From Clostridiales bacterium (GTDB lineage Bacteria; Bacillota; Clostridia; Saccharofermentanales; Saccharofermentanaceae), in assembly GCA_017451265.1 (NCBI GenBank), contig JAFSPU010000012.1:124001-188000 (forward strand): 64,000 nt of DNA. Reading direction: 5' to 3'. How positions within the stretch are numbered: position 1 is the first letter of the stretch; the number at the start of each line of letters is the position of its first letter. The notes under the pieces were generated by a model that worked only from the letters and a program-made list of their open reading frames with translations, made no database searches and was not told the DNA's origin. Below are positions 1 to 10,018 of the stretch, piece after piece. The translations under genes were made by a program, and so were the position numbers.

Positions 1-27
1 TGTAAGACATCAGATGTGATTTTATGA
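1..27 (+). CDS. 3' tail of an upstream gene (partial)
   Basis: Frame 1 is open from the window edge for eight codons and ends in a TGA that overlaps the ATG of the next gene (ATGA). The next gene has no clear ribosome site of its own, which fits translational coupling to this upstream gene. Too little is present to say what the product is. The call rests only on the overlap geometry. Confidence 0.35.
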   Translation, partial: CKTSDVIL

Positions 28-674
28 ACAAAGAGTGGTCCGCGCTTAACAAGACTATGCAGTCTCAGATTAAGAAGAAAGGTACCTTTGAGGAAGGTAT
101 CGGAACATTGTTGACGCTTCGAGATGAGCTGATGAATGAGGTGCTGTCGTGGAGGGAGAAGTATAAGCGCGAAGACTTCGATGCGATGCCGTTTATCAAT
201 GCGGACGGGTATCACTGTAAGAATATCGCGTATTCGATTTGGCATGTCTTCAGGATAGAAGATATAGTCGCGCATGACCTGATCGCGGGTGATGACGAAG
301 TGCTGTTTACCGGTGATTATCAAAAGAGGATTAAGTCTCCGATTATCTCGACGGGAAATGAACTGCATAAAGAGAAGATTGCGGAGTTCACTCGGCAGTT
401 GGATCTCGATGAGCTATATGCTTATGCTCAGGAAGTTAAGAAGAGTACCGAGAGTATTCTTTCAGGAATGCCTTTCGAGACGCTTAAGATCGGTGTGTCT
501 GATGAGAGCCGTACGAAGCTCGAATCGCTCGGTGTCGTAAGTAATGACGAAGATGCAATCTGGCTCATCGATTACTGGTGCGGCAAGGATGTCCGCGGGT
601 TGATTCAGATGCCGTTCTCGCGCCACTGGATCATGCACATCGAGGCGTGCCTCAGGATAATGAAGAAGCTGTGA
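24..674 (+). CDS. DinB-like putative metal-dependent protein
   Basis: A 216-residue, mostly helical protein. It carries a His in the segment IWHVFRIEDIVAHD (about residue 74) and a second His pair in RHWIMHIE near the C-terminus. That spacing is typical of the four-helix DinB/YfiT fold, whose His triad binds a divalent metal. Many family members are thiol S-transferases or stress proteins, but the substrate cannot be read from sequence. Its start overlaps the stop of an upstream frame, and its stop overlaps the GTG start of the glycosylase gene, so it sits inside an operon. The family call is from motif pattern only. Confidence 0.6.
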   Translation: MNKEWSALNKTMQSQIKKKGTFEEGIGTLLTLRDELMNEVLSWREKYKREDFDAMPFINADGYHCKNIAYSIWHVFRIEDIVAHDLIAGDDEVLFTGDYQKRIKSPIISTGNELHKEKIAEFTRQLDLDELYAYAQEVKKSTESILSGMPFETLKIGVSDESRTKLESLGVVSNDEDAIWLIDYWCGKDVRGLIQMPFSRHWIMHIEACLRIMKKL

Positions 675-1147
675 TAATACATCCGATACAACCTGTTTAC
701 GACAAGGATTCCGAAGTTCTGATACTCGGGAGTTTTCCGTCGGTGAAGTCGAGAGAAGAGGGATTCTTCTACGGCCATCCGCAGAACAGGTTCTGGAAGG
801 TAACAGCAAGTGTATTCGATGAGGAACCGCCACGCACAACAGAAGAGAAGAAAGACTTCCTCATAAGAAATCACATCGCACTCTGGGACGTGATCGGCTC
901 CTGTGATATAGACGGGTCATCCGACTCGAGCATCAGGAATGTGAAGGTCAATGACATAAGTAAGATCCTGACAACTGCGGACATAAAAGCCATATATCTT
1001 AACGGCAAGAAGGCTTATCATTTATATCAGCAATATCTGCAGCCGTTCATCAACAGGGATGGTATTTGCCTTCCTTCGACGAGTCCCGCCAACGCGGCGT
1101 GGAGCCCGGAGAGACTGATAAAAGCATGGAGCATAATAAGAACATGA
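671..1147 (+). CDS. Hypoxanthine/uracil-type DNA glycosylase
   Basis: This is a 158-residue member of the uracil-DNA glycosylase superfamily, closest by eye to the DNA-deoxyinosine glycosylase branch. It would remove deaminated bases to start base excision repair. The N-terminal motif GSFPS (about residues 20-24) is followed by SREEGFFYGHPQNRFW, which forms the active-site and base-pocket region. The C-terminal LPSTSPANAAW matches the second catalytic loop of the superfamily. I chose the GTG at 671 because it overlaps the preceding stop (GTGA) and places the conserved core at the normal distance from the N-terminus. A longer frame to 578 would add residues that overlap the upstream gene. Confidence 0.8.
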   Translation: MIIHPIQPVYDKDSEVLILGSFPSVKSREEGFFYGHPQNRFWKVTASVFDEEPPRTTEEKKDFLIRNHIALWDVIGSCDIDGSSDSSIRNVKVNDISKILTTADIKAIYLNGKKAYHLYQQYLQPFINRDGICLPSTSPANAAWSPERLIKAWSIIRT

Positions 1148-1881
1148 GACAAATAATCACCGACCATATAGCACAGCAGTACGGAGTGGAACCGGAGTTT
1201 CCGTGGGACAGCACGCCGGAAGCGGCGGTCTTCCGCCATAAGGACAATCGAAAATGGTTCGCGCTCATTATGAATGTAAGGCGTGAGAATCTGGGCTTCG
1301 AAGGCAAAGAAAAAATACCCGTTATTAACCTTAAGATCGACGATATCTTCCTTCGCGAGATGGTATTAAGCGAAGACGGCATCATACCGGCTTACCACAT
1401 GAACAAGCGCCACTGGGTGACGGTCCTTCTCGACGGCAGTGTGCCAGCTGAAAGAGTATTCGAGCTTATTAGGGTAAGCTACGAGGCAACATCAAGAAAG
1501 AAGCGTAAGAAGAAAGACCGTGAACCGAAGGAGTGGATCATCCCCGCAAATCCCAAGTACTACGATGTAGTCGGTGCTTTCGGGAAGTCTGATGTGATCG
1601 ACTGGAAGCAGGGAAGCGGGATCTATACCGGCGACACGGTGTATCTTTATGTCGCGGCTCCCGTGTCTGCGATACTTTATAAATGCAGAGTTCTCGAGAC
1701 GGATATACCGTATGACTACGAAGACTCGAATCTTAAGATCACAGCTCTTATGAAGATCAAGCTTCTCAAAAAGTATAAGGAAGATGAGTTTACTTTCGAT
1801 ATACTGAGGGACGAGTACGGGGTGACGGCTATAAGAGGCCCGAGAGGCATCCCGAATTCACTAAGCAGTGCACTGAGGTAA
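1144..1881 (+). CDS. MmcQ/YjbR-like protein with C-terminal extension
   Basis: A protein of about 245 residues. The first 125 residues look like the YjbR/MmcQ (CyaY-like) fold: a WFALIMNV strand, then VINLKIDD, then NKRHWVTVLLDG with the typical YHMNKRHW segment. A lysine/arginine-rich linker (RKKRKKKDR) leads to a second domain of about 110 residues containing WKQG and GDTVYLYVAAP, reminiscent of EVE/PUA-like folds. Such proteins are often linked to DNA or nucleotide metabolism, but no activity can be assigned. The ATG overlaps the glycosylase stop (ATGA), so the two are probably coupled. An in-frame ATG at 1126 is an alternative start. Confidence 0.6.
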   Translation: MRQIITDHIAQQYGVEPEFPWDSTPEAAVFRHKDNRKWFALIMNVRRENLGFEGKEKIPVINLKIDDIFLREMVLSEDGIIPAYHMNKRHWVTVLLDGSVPAERVFELIRVSYEATSRKKRKKKDREPKEWIIPANPKYYDVVGAFGKSDVIDWKQGSGIYTGDTVYLYVAAPVSAILYKCRVLETDIPYDYEDSNLKITALMKIKLLKKYKEDEFTFDILRDEYGVTAIRGPRGIPNSLSSALR

Positions 1882-1883
1882 GT

Positions 1884-2405
1884 ATGGTAACCATAAGACA
1901 GGCGACAACAGAAGATGCGGGAAGGCTTCTTCAAATCTACGCATATTATGTGGAGAACACGGCGATCACTTTCGAGTATGAAGTGCCGACGGAAGATGAG
2001 TTCAGGAAGAGGATAGAACATATAACTCAGAAGTATCCGTATATCGTCCTCGAGGAAGACGGCGTGATAATGGGTTACGCATACGCGGGTGTCTTTAAGG
2101 ACAGGGCTGCATACGACCGTTCCTGCGAGGTCACGATATATCTTGATAACAACGCCAAGGGCAAAGGCTGCGGAAGAGCACTCTATGAGAAGCTCGAAGA
2201 GGAGCTTAAGAACAGGGGTATAACGAACCTTTATGCCTGCATCGGTGACCCGATAGAAGAGGATGAATATCTTACAAAGAACAGCGAGCATTTCCATCAG
2301 CATATGGGTTACACCAAGTGCGGGGAGTTCCACAAGTGCGGTTATAAGTTCGGCCGCTGGTACAACATGATCTGGATGGAGAAGATGATCGGGGAACACA
2401 AATAA
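1884..2405 (+). CDS. GNAT family N-acetyltransferase (Pat/MnaT-like)
   Basis: A 173-residue GNAT enzyme. The N-terminus IRQATTEDAGRLLQIYAYY and the acetyl-CoA loop NAKGKGCGRALYEKL (about residues 91-105) are characteristic. The YVENTAITFEYEVP segment is typical of the phosphinothricin/amino-acid N-acetyltransferase branch (MnaT, COG1247). Family members acetylate free amino acids such as methionine sulfoximine or similar amines. It starts two bases after the previous stop, making it the last gene of the run that begins before the window. The precise substrate is unknown. Confidence 0.8.
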   Translation: MVTIRQATTEDAGRLLQIYAYYVENTAITFEYEVPTEDEFRKRIEHITQKYPYIVLEEDGVIMGYAYAGVFKDRAAYDRSCEVTIYLDNNAKGKGCGRALYEKLEEELKNRGITNLYACIGDPIEEDEYLTKNSEHFHQHMGYTKCGEFHKCGYKFGRWYNMIWMEKMIGEHK

Positions 2406-2408
2406 TAC

Positions 2409-2437
2409 TTGCCTACTATATTAATAGGTTGTACTAT
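2409..2437 (+). promoter_or_regulatory. LysR-gene promoter with overlapping T-N11-A dyad
   Basis: TTGCCT (2409-2414) and TACTAT (2432-2437) are separated by 17 bases, a good vegetative promoter for the LysR gene. The spacer holds the dyad CCTA-N9-TAGG (2412-2428), which contains an exact T-N11-A, the signature of LysR-family sites. The position would let the regulator repress its own promoter. Binding is inferred. Confidence 0.6.
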
Positions 2438-2473
2438 GTCTGAATAACCTTAAATCCCCGGGAGGGCACAGAC

Positions 2474-3367
2474 ATGACTTTACAGCAGCTGATGTATGCG
2501 ATCACAACTGCCGACGAGAAATCGATCAATAAGACTGCACAGAAATTCTTTGTGTCGCAGCCGGCCATATCTGATGCCATCAAAGACCTTGAGGACGAGA
2601 TCGGCATAATCATATTTGATCGTTCCAACAGAGGCGTAACAACTACAGCCGAGGGCGCAGACTTCATCGTATATGCAAGACAGGTAGTCGCCCAGTATGA
2701 CCTTCTTAAAGAAAGATATATCGACAAGGAGCATAAGGAGAAATTCGGCGTCTCGACGCAGCACTATACTTTCGCGGTTAAGTCATATATCGAGTTGATA
2801 TCTAACTTCGGCACGGACAAATATGAGTACTCCATCTACGAAGGAAAGACTTCGGAAGTAATTAACGATGTCAGAACTTTCCGCTCGGAGATAGGTGTCA
2901 TCCATCTCGACGAATATAACCACAGCTTCATACAGAAGTACCTTAAGTACAATAACCTCGAGTATCATAAGCTTTTCGACTGCAAGGTGTACGCATATCT
3001 GTCCTCGGAGCATCCGCTTGCGAATGCAAAGAAAGTAACCGAGAGCGACCTTGAACCATACCCATGCCTTACGTTCAATCAGGGTGAGGAGGATCCTATA
3101 TACCTTGCAGAAGAACCGATCAGTATGTTCGAGAGAAAGAAGAATATTAAGGTTAACGACAGAGGCACCATGCTTAACATGATGATCGGACTTAACGGTT
3201 ATACGCTGTGTTCGGGCATCATCTGTGAGGAGTTGAACGGAACGGGATACAGGGCCGTTCCTTACGAGAGCCGTGAGAAAACCTCGATTGTATACGTTGT
3301 CCGCGAGGGCAGTACTTTAAGCGATCTCGGCCAAAAATATATAGAGAATCTCAGGGCTTACGGGTAA
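2474..3367 (+). CDS. LysR family transcriptional regulator
   Basis: A 297-residue LysR-type regulator. The N-terminal winged helix-turn-helix shows SINKTAQKFFVSQPAISD followed by LEDEIG (residues about 17-45). The rest is a periplasmic-binding-like effector domain ending in the usual RD-II region with an SGI segment. A strong ribosome site (GGGAGGG) precedes the ATG. It lies directly upstream of, and in the same direction as, the nitrogenase-like operon, so it is the obvious candidate activator. LysR proteins near sulfur genes often sense sulfur metabolites, but the effector here is unknown. Confidence 0.9.
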   Translation: MTLQQLMYAITTADEKSINKTAQKFFVSQPAISDAIKDLEDEIGIIIFDRSNRGVTTTAEGADFIVYARQVVAQYDLLKERYIDKEHKEKFGVSTQHYTFAVKSYIELISNFGTDKYEYSIYEGKTSEVINDVRTFRSEIGVIHLDEYNHSFIQKYLKYNNLEYHKLFDCKVYAYLSSEHPLANAKKVTESDLEPYPCLTFNQGEEDPIYLAEEPISMFERKKNIKVNDRGTMLNMMIGLNGYTLCSGIICEELNGTGYRAVPYESREKTSIVYVVREGSTLSDLGQKYIENLRAYG

Positions 3368-3401
3368 TAACTTCAACTTATAACTGAGTATCGTTTTTCC
3401 G

Positions 3402-3480
3402 TATTATCACTTGATATTGTCAAAGGAGTATCATCACATCCATGCAAGAGCCACAAGCCTACTAGGTAAGTGGCAACTGC
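3402..3480 (+). promoter_or_regulatory. Promoter and structured leader of the nitrogenase-like operon
   Basis: A possible -10 box TATTAT (3402-3407) has no good -35, as expected for an activator-dependent promoter. A small inverted repeat TATCA-CT-TGATA follows at 3405-3416. The leader can fold into a hairpin at 3444-3480 with three stems, GCA/TGC, GCCAC/GTGGC and CCT/AGG, separated by two symmetric 3x3 internal loops and closed by an ACT loop. The ribosome site AAGGAG follows immediately. The hairpin tip repeats the 8-mer GCCTACTA found in the LysR promoter dyad. I do not recognise it as a known riboswitch class. Confidence 0.45.
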
Positions 3481-3498
3481 GGAAGGAGATACACCACA

Positions 3499-4998
3499 AT
3501 GTCAAAGATCAACATCAAGGAGCCCAGCGTAGTAATCCGCGAGAAGAGACTCGGAACGATCAACGCTTTCACGGGAACAGCTTCCCAGATCGTGGAGAAG
3601 TCTGCCAAGGGCGAGCTTCGTGACTGCAAGAGAAAGTTCTCACAGTGCCTCGGCTGCAACCAGCAGCAGGCTTTCTGCCAGCTCGCGATGATCAGGGATG
3701 CGGTCGTTATCAATCACGCTCCCATCGGCTGCGCAGGCGAGTTCGCTGACTTTAACTTCACTTACAGAGTAGAGCAGGCAAGAAGAGATCTTCCCCCTGC
3801 GCTCGGCAGATATTACTGCACCAACCTCCTCGAGAAGGATACGGTCTTCGGTGCCGCCAAGAAGCTCGAGGATACTATCAAGCTCGCTTACGAAAGAGAG
3901 CATCCTAATGCGATCTTCGTTACTACTTCCTGTGCATCGGGAATCATCGGTGAGGACATCGAAGCTGTAGTAGATGCAGCTTCTGAGGAGCTCGGTATCC
4001 CGGTAGTTACATGTAACTGCGAGGGCTTCAGATCCAAGATCTGGACAACAGGATTCGATGCGGCTTATCACACAGTATTGAGAGGTATAGTAAAGCCCGC
4101 CCAGAAGAAGACTAATAAGATAAATATCATTAATTTCTGGGGCAGTCACGTATTCGATGAGATCATCGAAAGATTTGGCTACGAGCCTCAGTACATAATT
4201 CCTTTCTCTACTGTAGAGCAGCTCTCGCACATAAGTGAGGCGGCAGCATCAATTCATATCTGCCCTTCACTTTCGACATACATGGGTGCAGGTCTTAACC
4301 AGCTTCACGGCGTGCCTGAGGTCCTCGTACCGCCGGCATACGGAGTGGCAGGTACGGACAGATGGCTCAGAGCTTTCGGAAAGCTTGTCGGCAAGGAAGA
4401 ACTTGCAGAGGAGATCATAAAGGAAGGTCATGAGAAGTACCTCCCCGAGATCGAAAAGCTTAAGGAAAGATTCAAGGGCAAGAAGGCGTATGTAACGGCA
4501 GGTGCCGCTCACGGACAGGCTCTTATCACACTTCTTGGTGAGCTCGGAATGGATGTGGTAGGTGCAGCCGTTTTCCACCACGATCCTGTGTACGACAGCG
4601 GCGACGACAAGCTCGATATCTTAGGTCAGGCAGTTAAGAACTACGGTGATGTTCCGGACTACCGTGTCTGCAACAAGCAGGCATGCGAGCTTGTAAATGC
4701 GCTTAACAGGATCAAGCCCGACCTCATCCTTGCAAGACACGGCGGCATGACGCTGTGGGGTGCGAAGTTCGGTATCCCTTCACTTCTTATCGGTGATGAG
4801 CAGTTCGGTATCGGATACAAGGGCGCACTTAACTATGCAAGAAGAATAGACGATGCACTCGATTCGATCGAGTTTATCAAGAACTACTCCAAACATGCTT
4901 CGAATCCTTACACCAAGTGGTGGTTCGAACAGGATCCCGGATATTTCCAGGGAGACGGTTCAGGAAGAGGATGCGCAGCAGGAAAGGGAGGAGTCTGA
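3499..4998 (+). CDS. Nitrogenase-like component 1, NifD-like subunit
   Basis: A 499-residue member of the oxidoreductase nitrogenase component 1 family. Cys53 (LGCNQQQ), Cys78 (APIGCAGEF) and Cys145 (TTSCASGIIGEDIEAV) match the three P-cluster ligands of NifD. Cys255 in SIHICPSLSTYM matches the cofactor-ligating Cys275 of NifD. By eye, the region of the cofactor His442 reads KFGIPSLLIGDEQFG, with no His. The enzyme therefore probably holds an iron-sulfur cofactor bound differently from FeMo-co. It is the first gene of an operon with the K-like, H-like and NifB genes. It is divergent from true NifD, and a methylthio-alkane-reductase-like or other reductase role is more likely than N2 fixation. 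Confidence 0.85.
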   Translation: MSKINIKEPSVVIREKRLGTINAFTGTASQIVEKSAKGELRDCKRKFSQCLGCNQQQAFCQLAMIRDAVVINHAPIGCAGEFADFNFTYRVEQARRDLPPALGRYYCTNLLEKDTVFGAAKKLEDTIKLAYEREHPNAIFVTTSCASGIIGEDIEAVVDAASEELGIPVVTCNCEGFRSKIWTTGFDAAYHTVLRGIVKPAQKKTNKINIINFWGSHVFDEIIERFGYEPQYIIPFSTVEQLSHISEAAASIHICPSLSTYMGAGLNQLHGVPEVLVPPAYGVAGTDRWLRAFGKLVGKEELAEEIIKEGHEKYLPEIEKLKERFKGKKAYVTAGAAHGQALITLLGELGMDVVGAAVFHHDPVYDSGDDKLDILGQAVKNYGDVPDYRVCNKQACELVNALNRIKPDLILARHGGMTLWGAKFGIPSLLIGDEQFGIGYKGALNYARRIDDALDSIEFIKNYSKHASNPYTKWWFEQDPGYFQGDGSGRGCAAGKGGV

Positions 4999-4999
4999 T

Positions 5000-7200
<2,201 letters not shown>

Positions 7201-7215
7201 GGAAAGAAAAAGAAC

Positions 7216-8490
7216 ATGATCAGGGCAGCATTTGCAACAGGAGACGGAGTAAATATCAACAGACACTTCGGTACCGCCGAGAGGTTTGATGTTTATGAGA
7301 TCGATCTTCAGGCTAAGACATATGAGCTCGTCGATGTTAGACATGTCGACAGTCTCGGCATAAGTCTGCAGCACGACGATTCGCTCATCGCGCGTCTTGT
7401 TGATGCGGTTGAAGACTGCAATGTCGTCTTCTCGGCCAAGTCCGGACAGCACGCACGTGTCGCCCTGTATGAGAAGAAGGTTCAAAGCACAGATATAGAG
7501 CGTGAGGTGAAGTTTGTTCTGGACAAGCTTCTTACATCCAGGATCAGCATCCTTGCGCCGGAGTATAAAGAAGAAAAAGAGAGGAAGAAGTATGGAGACC
7601 CTGCGCGAAAAGGTTCTTTCGAGAATCTGCAGAAAAGACATCCATGCCTGGGAGGCCATTCGAATGTGACGGCCGGAAGACTGCATCTTCCCGTAAGTCC
7701 CGTATGCAACATCGGATGCAAGTTCTGCACAAGAGCTTACAACAAGTCGGAGATCAAGCCCGGAGTTACATCGCTCGTCTTGAAGCCTGAGGAGGCTATC
7801 GAGACTGTGCGCAAAGCTAAGGAGCTTTGCCCCGAGCTTACCGTGGTCGGCATTGCGGGCCCCGGTGACACACTTGCGAACAATCAGGCACTTAAGACAT
7901 TTGCTCTGGTTAAGGAGAATTTCCCCGAGCTTATCTGCTGTCTGTCTACTAACGGCTTCAGACTTCCGGAGTGCGTTGATGAGATCGCAAGGATCGGTAT
8001 TGAGACTTTGACGGTTACGGTCAATGCGGTAGATCCCGAGATCGAGGCGAAGATCAACAGTTTTGTTATCGATGAGAGAGGCTTCAAGCATGAAGGAGTA
8101 GAAGCAGCCAAGATGCTTATAGCGAAGCAGCTTGCCGGAATCAGACTTGCTGCCGAGAAGGGTATCGTAGTTAAGATCAACAGCGTGCTCGTACCCGGCA
8201 TCAACGATGAGCATATTCCTGAAGTTGCAAGAGTAACGGCTGAACTCGGAGCTTCAATCCTTAATATCATTCCGCTTATTCCGCAGAACGAGATGAAGGA
8301 TATTCCCGCACCGAACTGTGCGGACCTGGAAGCAGTACGAATGGAAGCCGGCAAATATCTTGAGGTATTCCGTCACTGTCAGCACTGCCGTGCAGACAGT
8401 CTGGGAATCCCGGGCAAGGGCAAGGATCTTCATGAAGAACTGTACAAAGACAGAAAGGAAAGGGCAGCTGATACATTCAGCCACGGGTAA
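7216..8490 (+). CDS. NifX-NifB fusion: radical SAM cofactor maturase
   Basis: A 424-residue protein in two parts. Residues 1 to about 115 form a NifX/NafY-type cofactor-binding domain (FATGDGVNINRHFGTAERF). Residues about 130-405 form a NifB-like radical SAM enzyme with HPC (142-144), the SAM-cluster motif Cys164-x3-Cys168-x2-Cys171, and the C-terminal CQHCRAD (Cys388, Cys391) that is diagnostic of NifB. NifB builds the 8Fe-9S-carbide core (NifB-co) from two 4Fe4S clusters. The usual fusion has NifX at the C-terminus; here the order is reversed. Its presence in the operon implies that the D/K-like enzyme uses a NifB-co-derived cluster. Confidence 0.88.
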   Translation: MIRAAFATGDGVNINRHFGTAERFDVYEIDLQAKTYELVDVRHVDSLGISLQHDDSLIARLVDAVEDCNVVFSAKSGQHARVALYEKKVQSTDIEREVKFVLDKLLTSRISILAPEYKEEKERKKYGDPARKGSFENLQKRHPCLGGHSNVTAGRLHLPVSPVCNIGCKFCTRAYNKSEIKPGVTSLVLKPEEAIETVRKAKELCPELTVVGIAGPGDTLANNQALKTFALVKENFPELICCLSTNGFRLPECVDEIARIGIETLTVTVNAVDPEIEAKINSFVIDERGFKHEGVEAAKMLIAKQLAGIRLAAEKGIVVKINSVLVPGINDEHIPEVARVTAELGASILNIIPLIPQNEMKDIPAPNCADLEAVRMEAGKYLEVFRHCQHCRADSLGIPGKGKDLHEELYKDRKERAADTFSHG

Positions 8491-9281
8491 TGAAAATGAC
8501 TGCATATCTTAAGATAAATGATCTGCATAAGTCTTTCTATCCGCACGGTAAGACCCTTAAGGTTCTGGACGGTATAGATCTTGAGGTGGAGAAAGGCGAG
8601 ATATTCGGGATCATAGGATTCTCCGATGCAGGCAAGTCAACGCTTGCAAGATGCATTAACAGACTCGAGACTTCCGACAGCGGATCGATCGAGCTAGGAG
8701 GAACGGATATCCTTAAGCTTTCCAAGAGAGAACTTTTGAAGGAAAGACACAGGATAGGAATGATCTTTCAGAACTTCAATCTGTTCGATTCGATGACAGT
8801 CTATCAGAACATCGCGTATCCGCTTCAGCAGGCGGGCGTTCCGAAGGCACAGATTAAGGAAAGAGTTCTTGAGACCGCAGAGCTTGTAGGACTTACCGAT
8901 AAGCTTAAGGTTCATCCCGGAGCACTTTCCGGAGGTCAGAAACAGCGAGTAGGAATTGCAAGAGCGATCGTTACGAATCCTGACTTCATCATATCGGACG
9001 AGGCGACTTCGGCACTTGACCCGCAGACCACGATACAGATACTGGATCTTCTCAAGGAGATAAACCGCAAGTCCGGCATCACGATCCTCATGATCACTCA
9101 CGAACTTGATGCCATCAGATACATCTGTAACAGGATGGCGGTGCTTGAAGAAGGAAAGATAACGGAGAGCGGACTCGTAAGAGATATCTTCGAGAATCCC
9201 AACAGCAAGACCGGTGAGCTTTTCGCGAAGGTGTTCAGACTCCTTCAGAGCGTGGAACTTACCCAGGGCGGCGGAATCTAA
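8490..9281 (+). CDS. ABC transporter ATPase, MetN-like without NIL domain
   Basis: A 263-residue ABC ATPase with Walker A GFSDAGKST, signature LSGGQKQRVGIARA, Walker B FIISDEATSALDP and the H-loop His in MITHELD. The DEATSALDP form and gene order match MetN of methionine importers. MetN normally has a C-terminal NIL domain of about 90 residues that binds methionine for feedback inhibition; this protein stops before it. The start overlaps the NifX-NifB stop (TAATG), so importer and enzyme are translationally linked. ATG 8496 is an alternative start. The substrate may be methionine or another organic sulfur compound. Confidence 0.85.
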   Translation: MKMTAYLKINDLHKSFYPHGKTLKVLDGIDLEVEKGEIFGIIGFSDAGKSTLARCINRLETSDSGSIELGGTDILKLSKRELLKERHRIGMIFQNFNLFDSMTVYQNIAYPLQQAGVPKAQIKERVLETAELVGLTDKLKVHPGALSGGQKQRVGIARAIVTNPDFIISDEATSALDPQTTIQILDLLKEINRKSGITILMITHELDAIRYICNRMAVLEEGKITESGLVRDIFENPNSKTGELFAKVFRLLQSVELTQGGGI

Positions 9282-9292
9282 GGAGGAACAAA

Positions 9293-10003
9293 ATGAGTTT
9301 ACTTGATTCATCTTTATGGGAGGTCATCAAGGCATCCCTGTCGCCGGACATCTGGAAAGAACTGTGGGGACCTATCGGTGAGACTCTCTACATGACCACG
9401 GTATCTTCACTGATCATGCTTGTGTTCGGTCTTCTTATCGGAATCCTGCTTACCGTGACTAACCCTGACGGACTCGTTCCTTTGAAGGCTTCGTATACGG
9501 TATCGGGCTGGATAATCAACTGTTTAAGGTCTCTGCCGCAGATGATAATGATCATCCTGATGATCCCGGTGGCAAGACTCATCTTCGGTAAGGCATACGG
9601 AACGAATGCATGTATCATCGCCATCGCGGCAAGCTGTATACCGATGTATGCAAGGATAGTCGAGAGCAGCCTCCTCGAGATCGAGAAAGGAAAGATCGAG
9701 GCGGCGCAGGCCATAGGAAGTAACAACCTGAGCATCGTGTTCAAGATACTTCTGCCGGAGACACTTCCTTCACTAATAAGAGGATTCACGGTATCGGTCA
9801 TCTCGGTCCTGTCCATGACGGCACTTGCGGGAATGTTCGGTGCAGGCGGCATAGGAGATATAGCAGTCAGATACGGCTATCAAAGATTCCAGCATGACAG
9901 GCTGTTCGCATGTGTATACATACTGATCATCCTGGTTCAGCTGATACAGGGCATAGGAAATCTGGTGTCCAAACAAATACTTAAAACAAGAAATCTAATT
10001 TAA
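9293..10003 (+). CDS. ABC transporter permease, MetI-like
   Basis: A 236-residue integral membrane protein of the binding-protein-dependent permease family, with about five membrane segments. The cytoplasmic coupling motif EAAQAIGSNNLSIVFKILLP (about residues 141-160) fits the EAA loop. The length and order between MetN-like and MetQ-like genes match MetI. A strong AAGGAGG ribosome site precedes the ATG by a normal distance, 12 bases after the ATPase gene. Confidence 0.88.
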   Translation: MSLLDSSLWEVIKASLSPDIWKELWGPIGETLYMTTVSSLIMLVFGLLIGILLTVTNPDGLVPLKASYTVSGWIINCLRSLPQMIMIILMIPVARLIFGKAYGTNACIIAIAASCIPMYARIVESSLLEIEKGKIEAAQAIGSNNLSIVFKILLPETLPSLIRGFTVSVISVLSMTALAGMFGAGGIGDIAVRYGYQRFQHDRLFACVYILIILVQLIQGIGNLVSKQILKTRNLI

Positions 10004-10018
10004 AAAGAGGAGTTTATT

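Noticed and set aside
3368..3498. A SAM- or cobalamin-type riboswitch before the nitrogenase-like operon.
   Set aside because: The leader is too short and lacks the conserved cores of those classes; only the small symmetric hairpin is reported.
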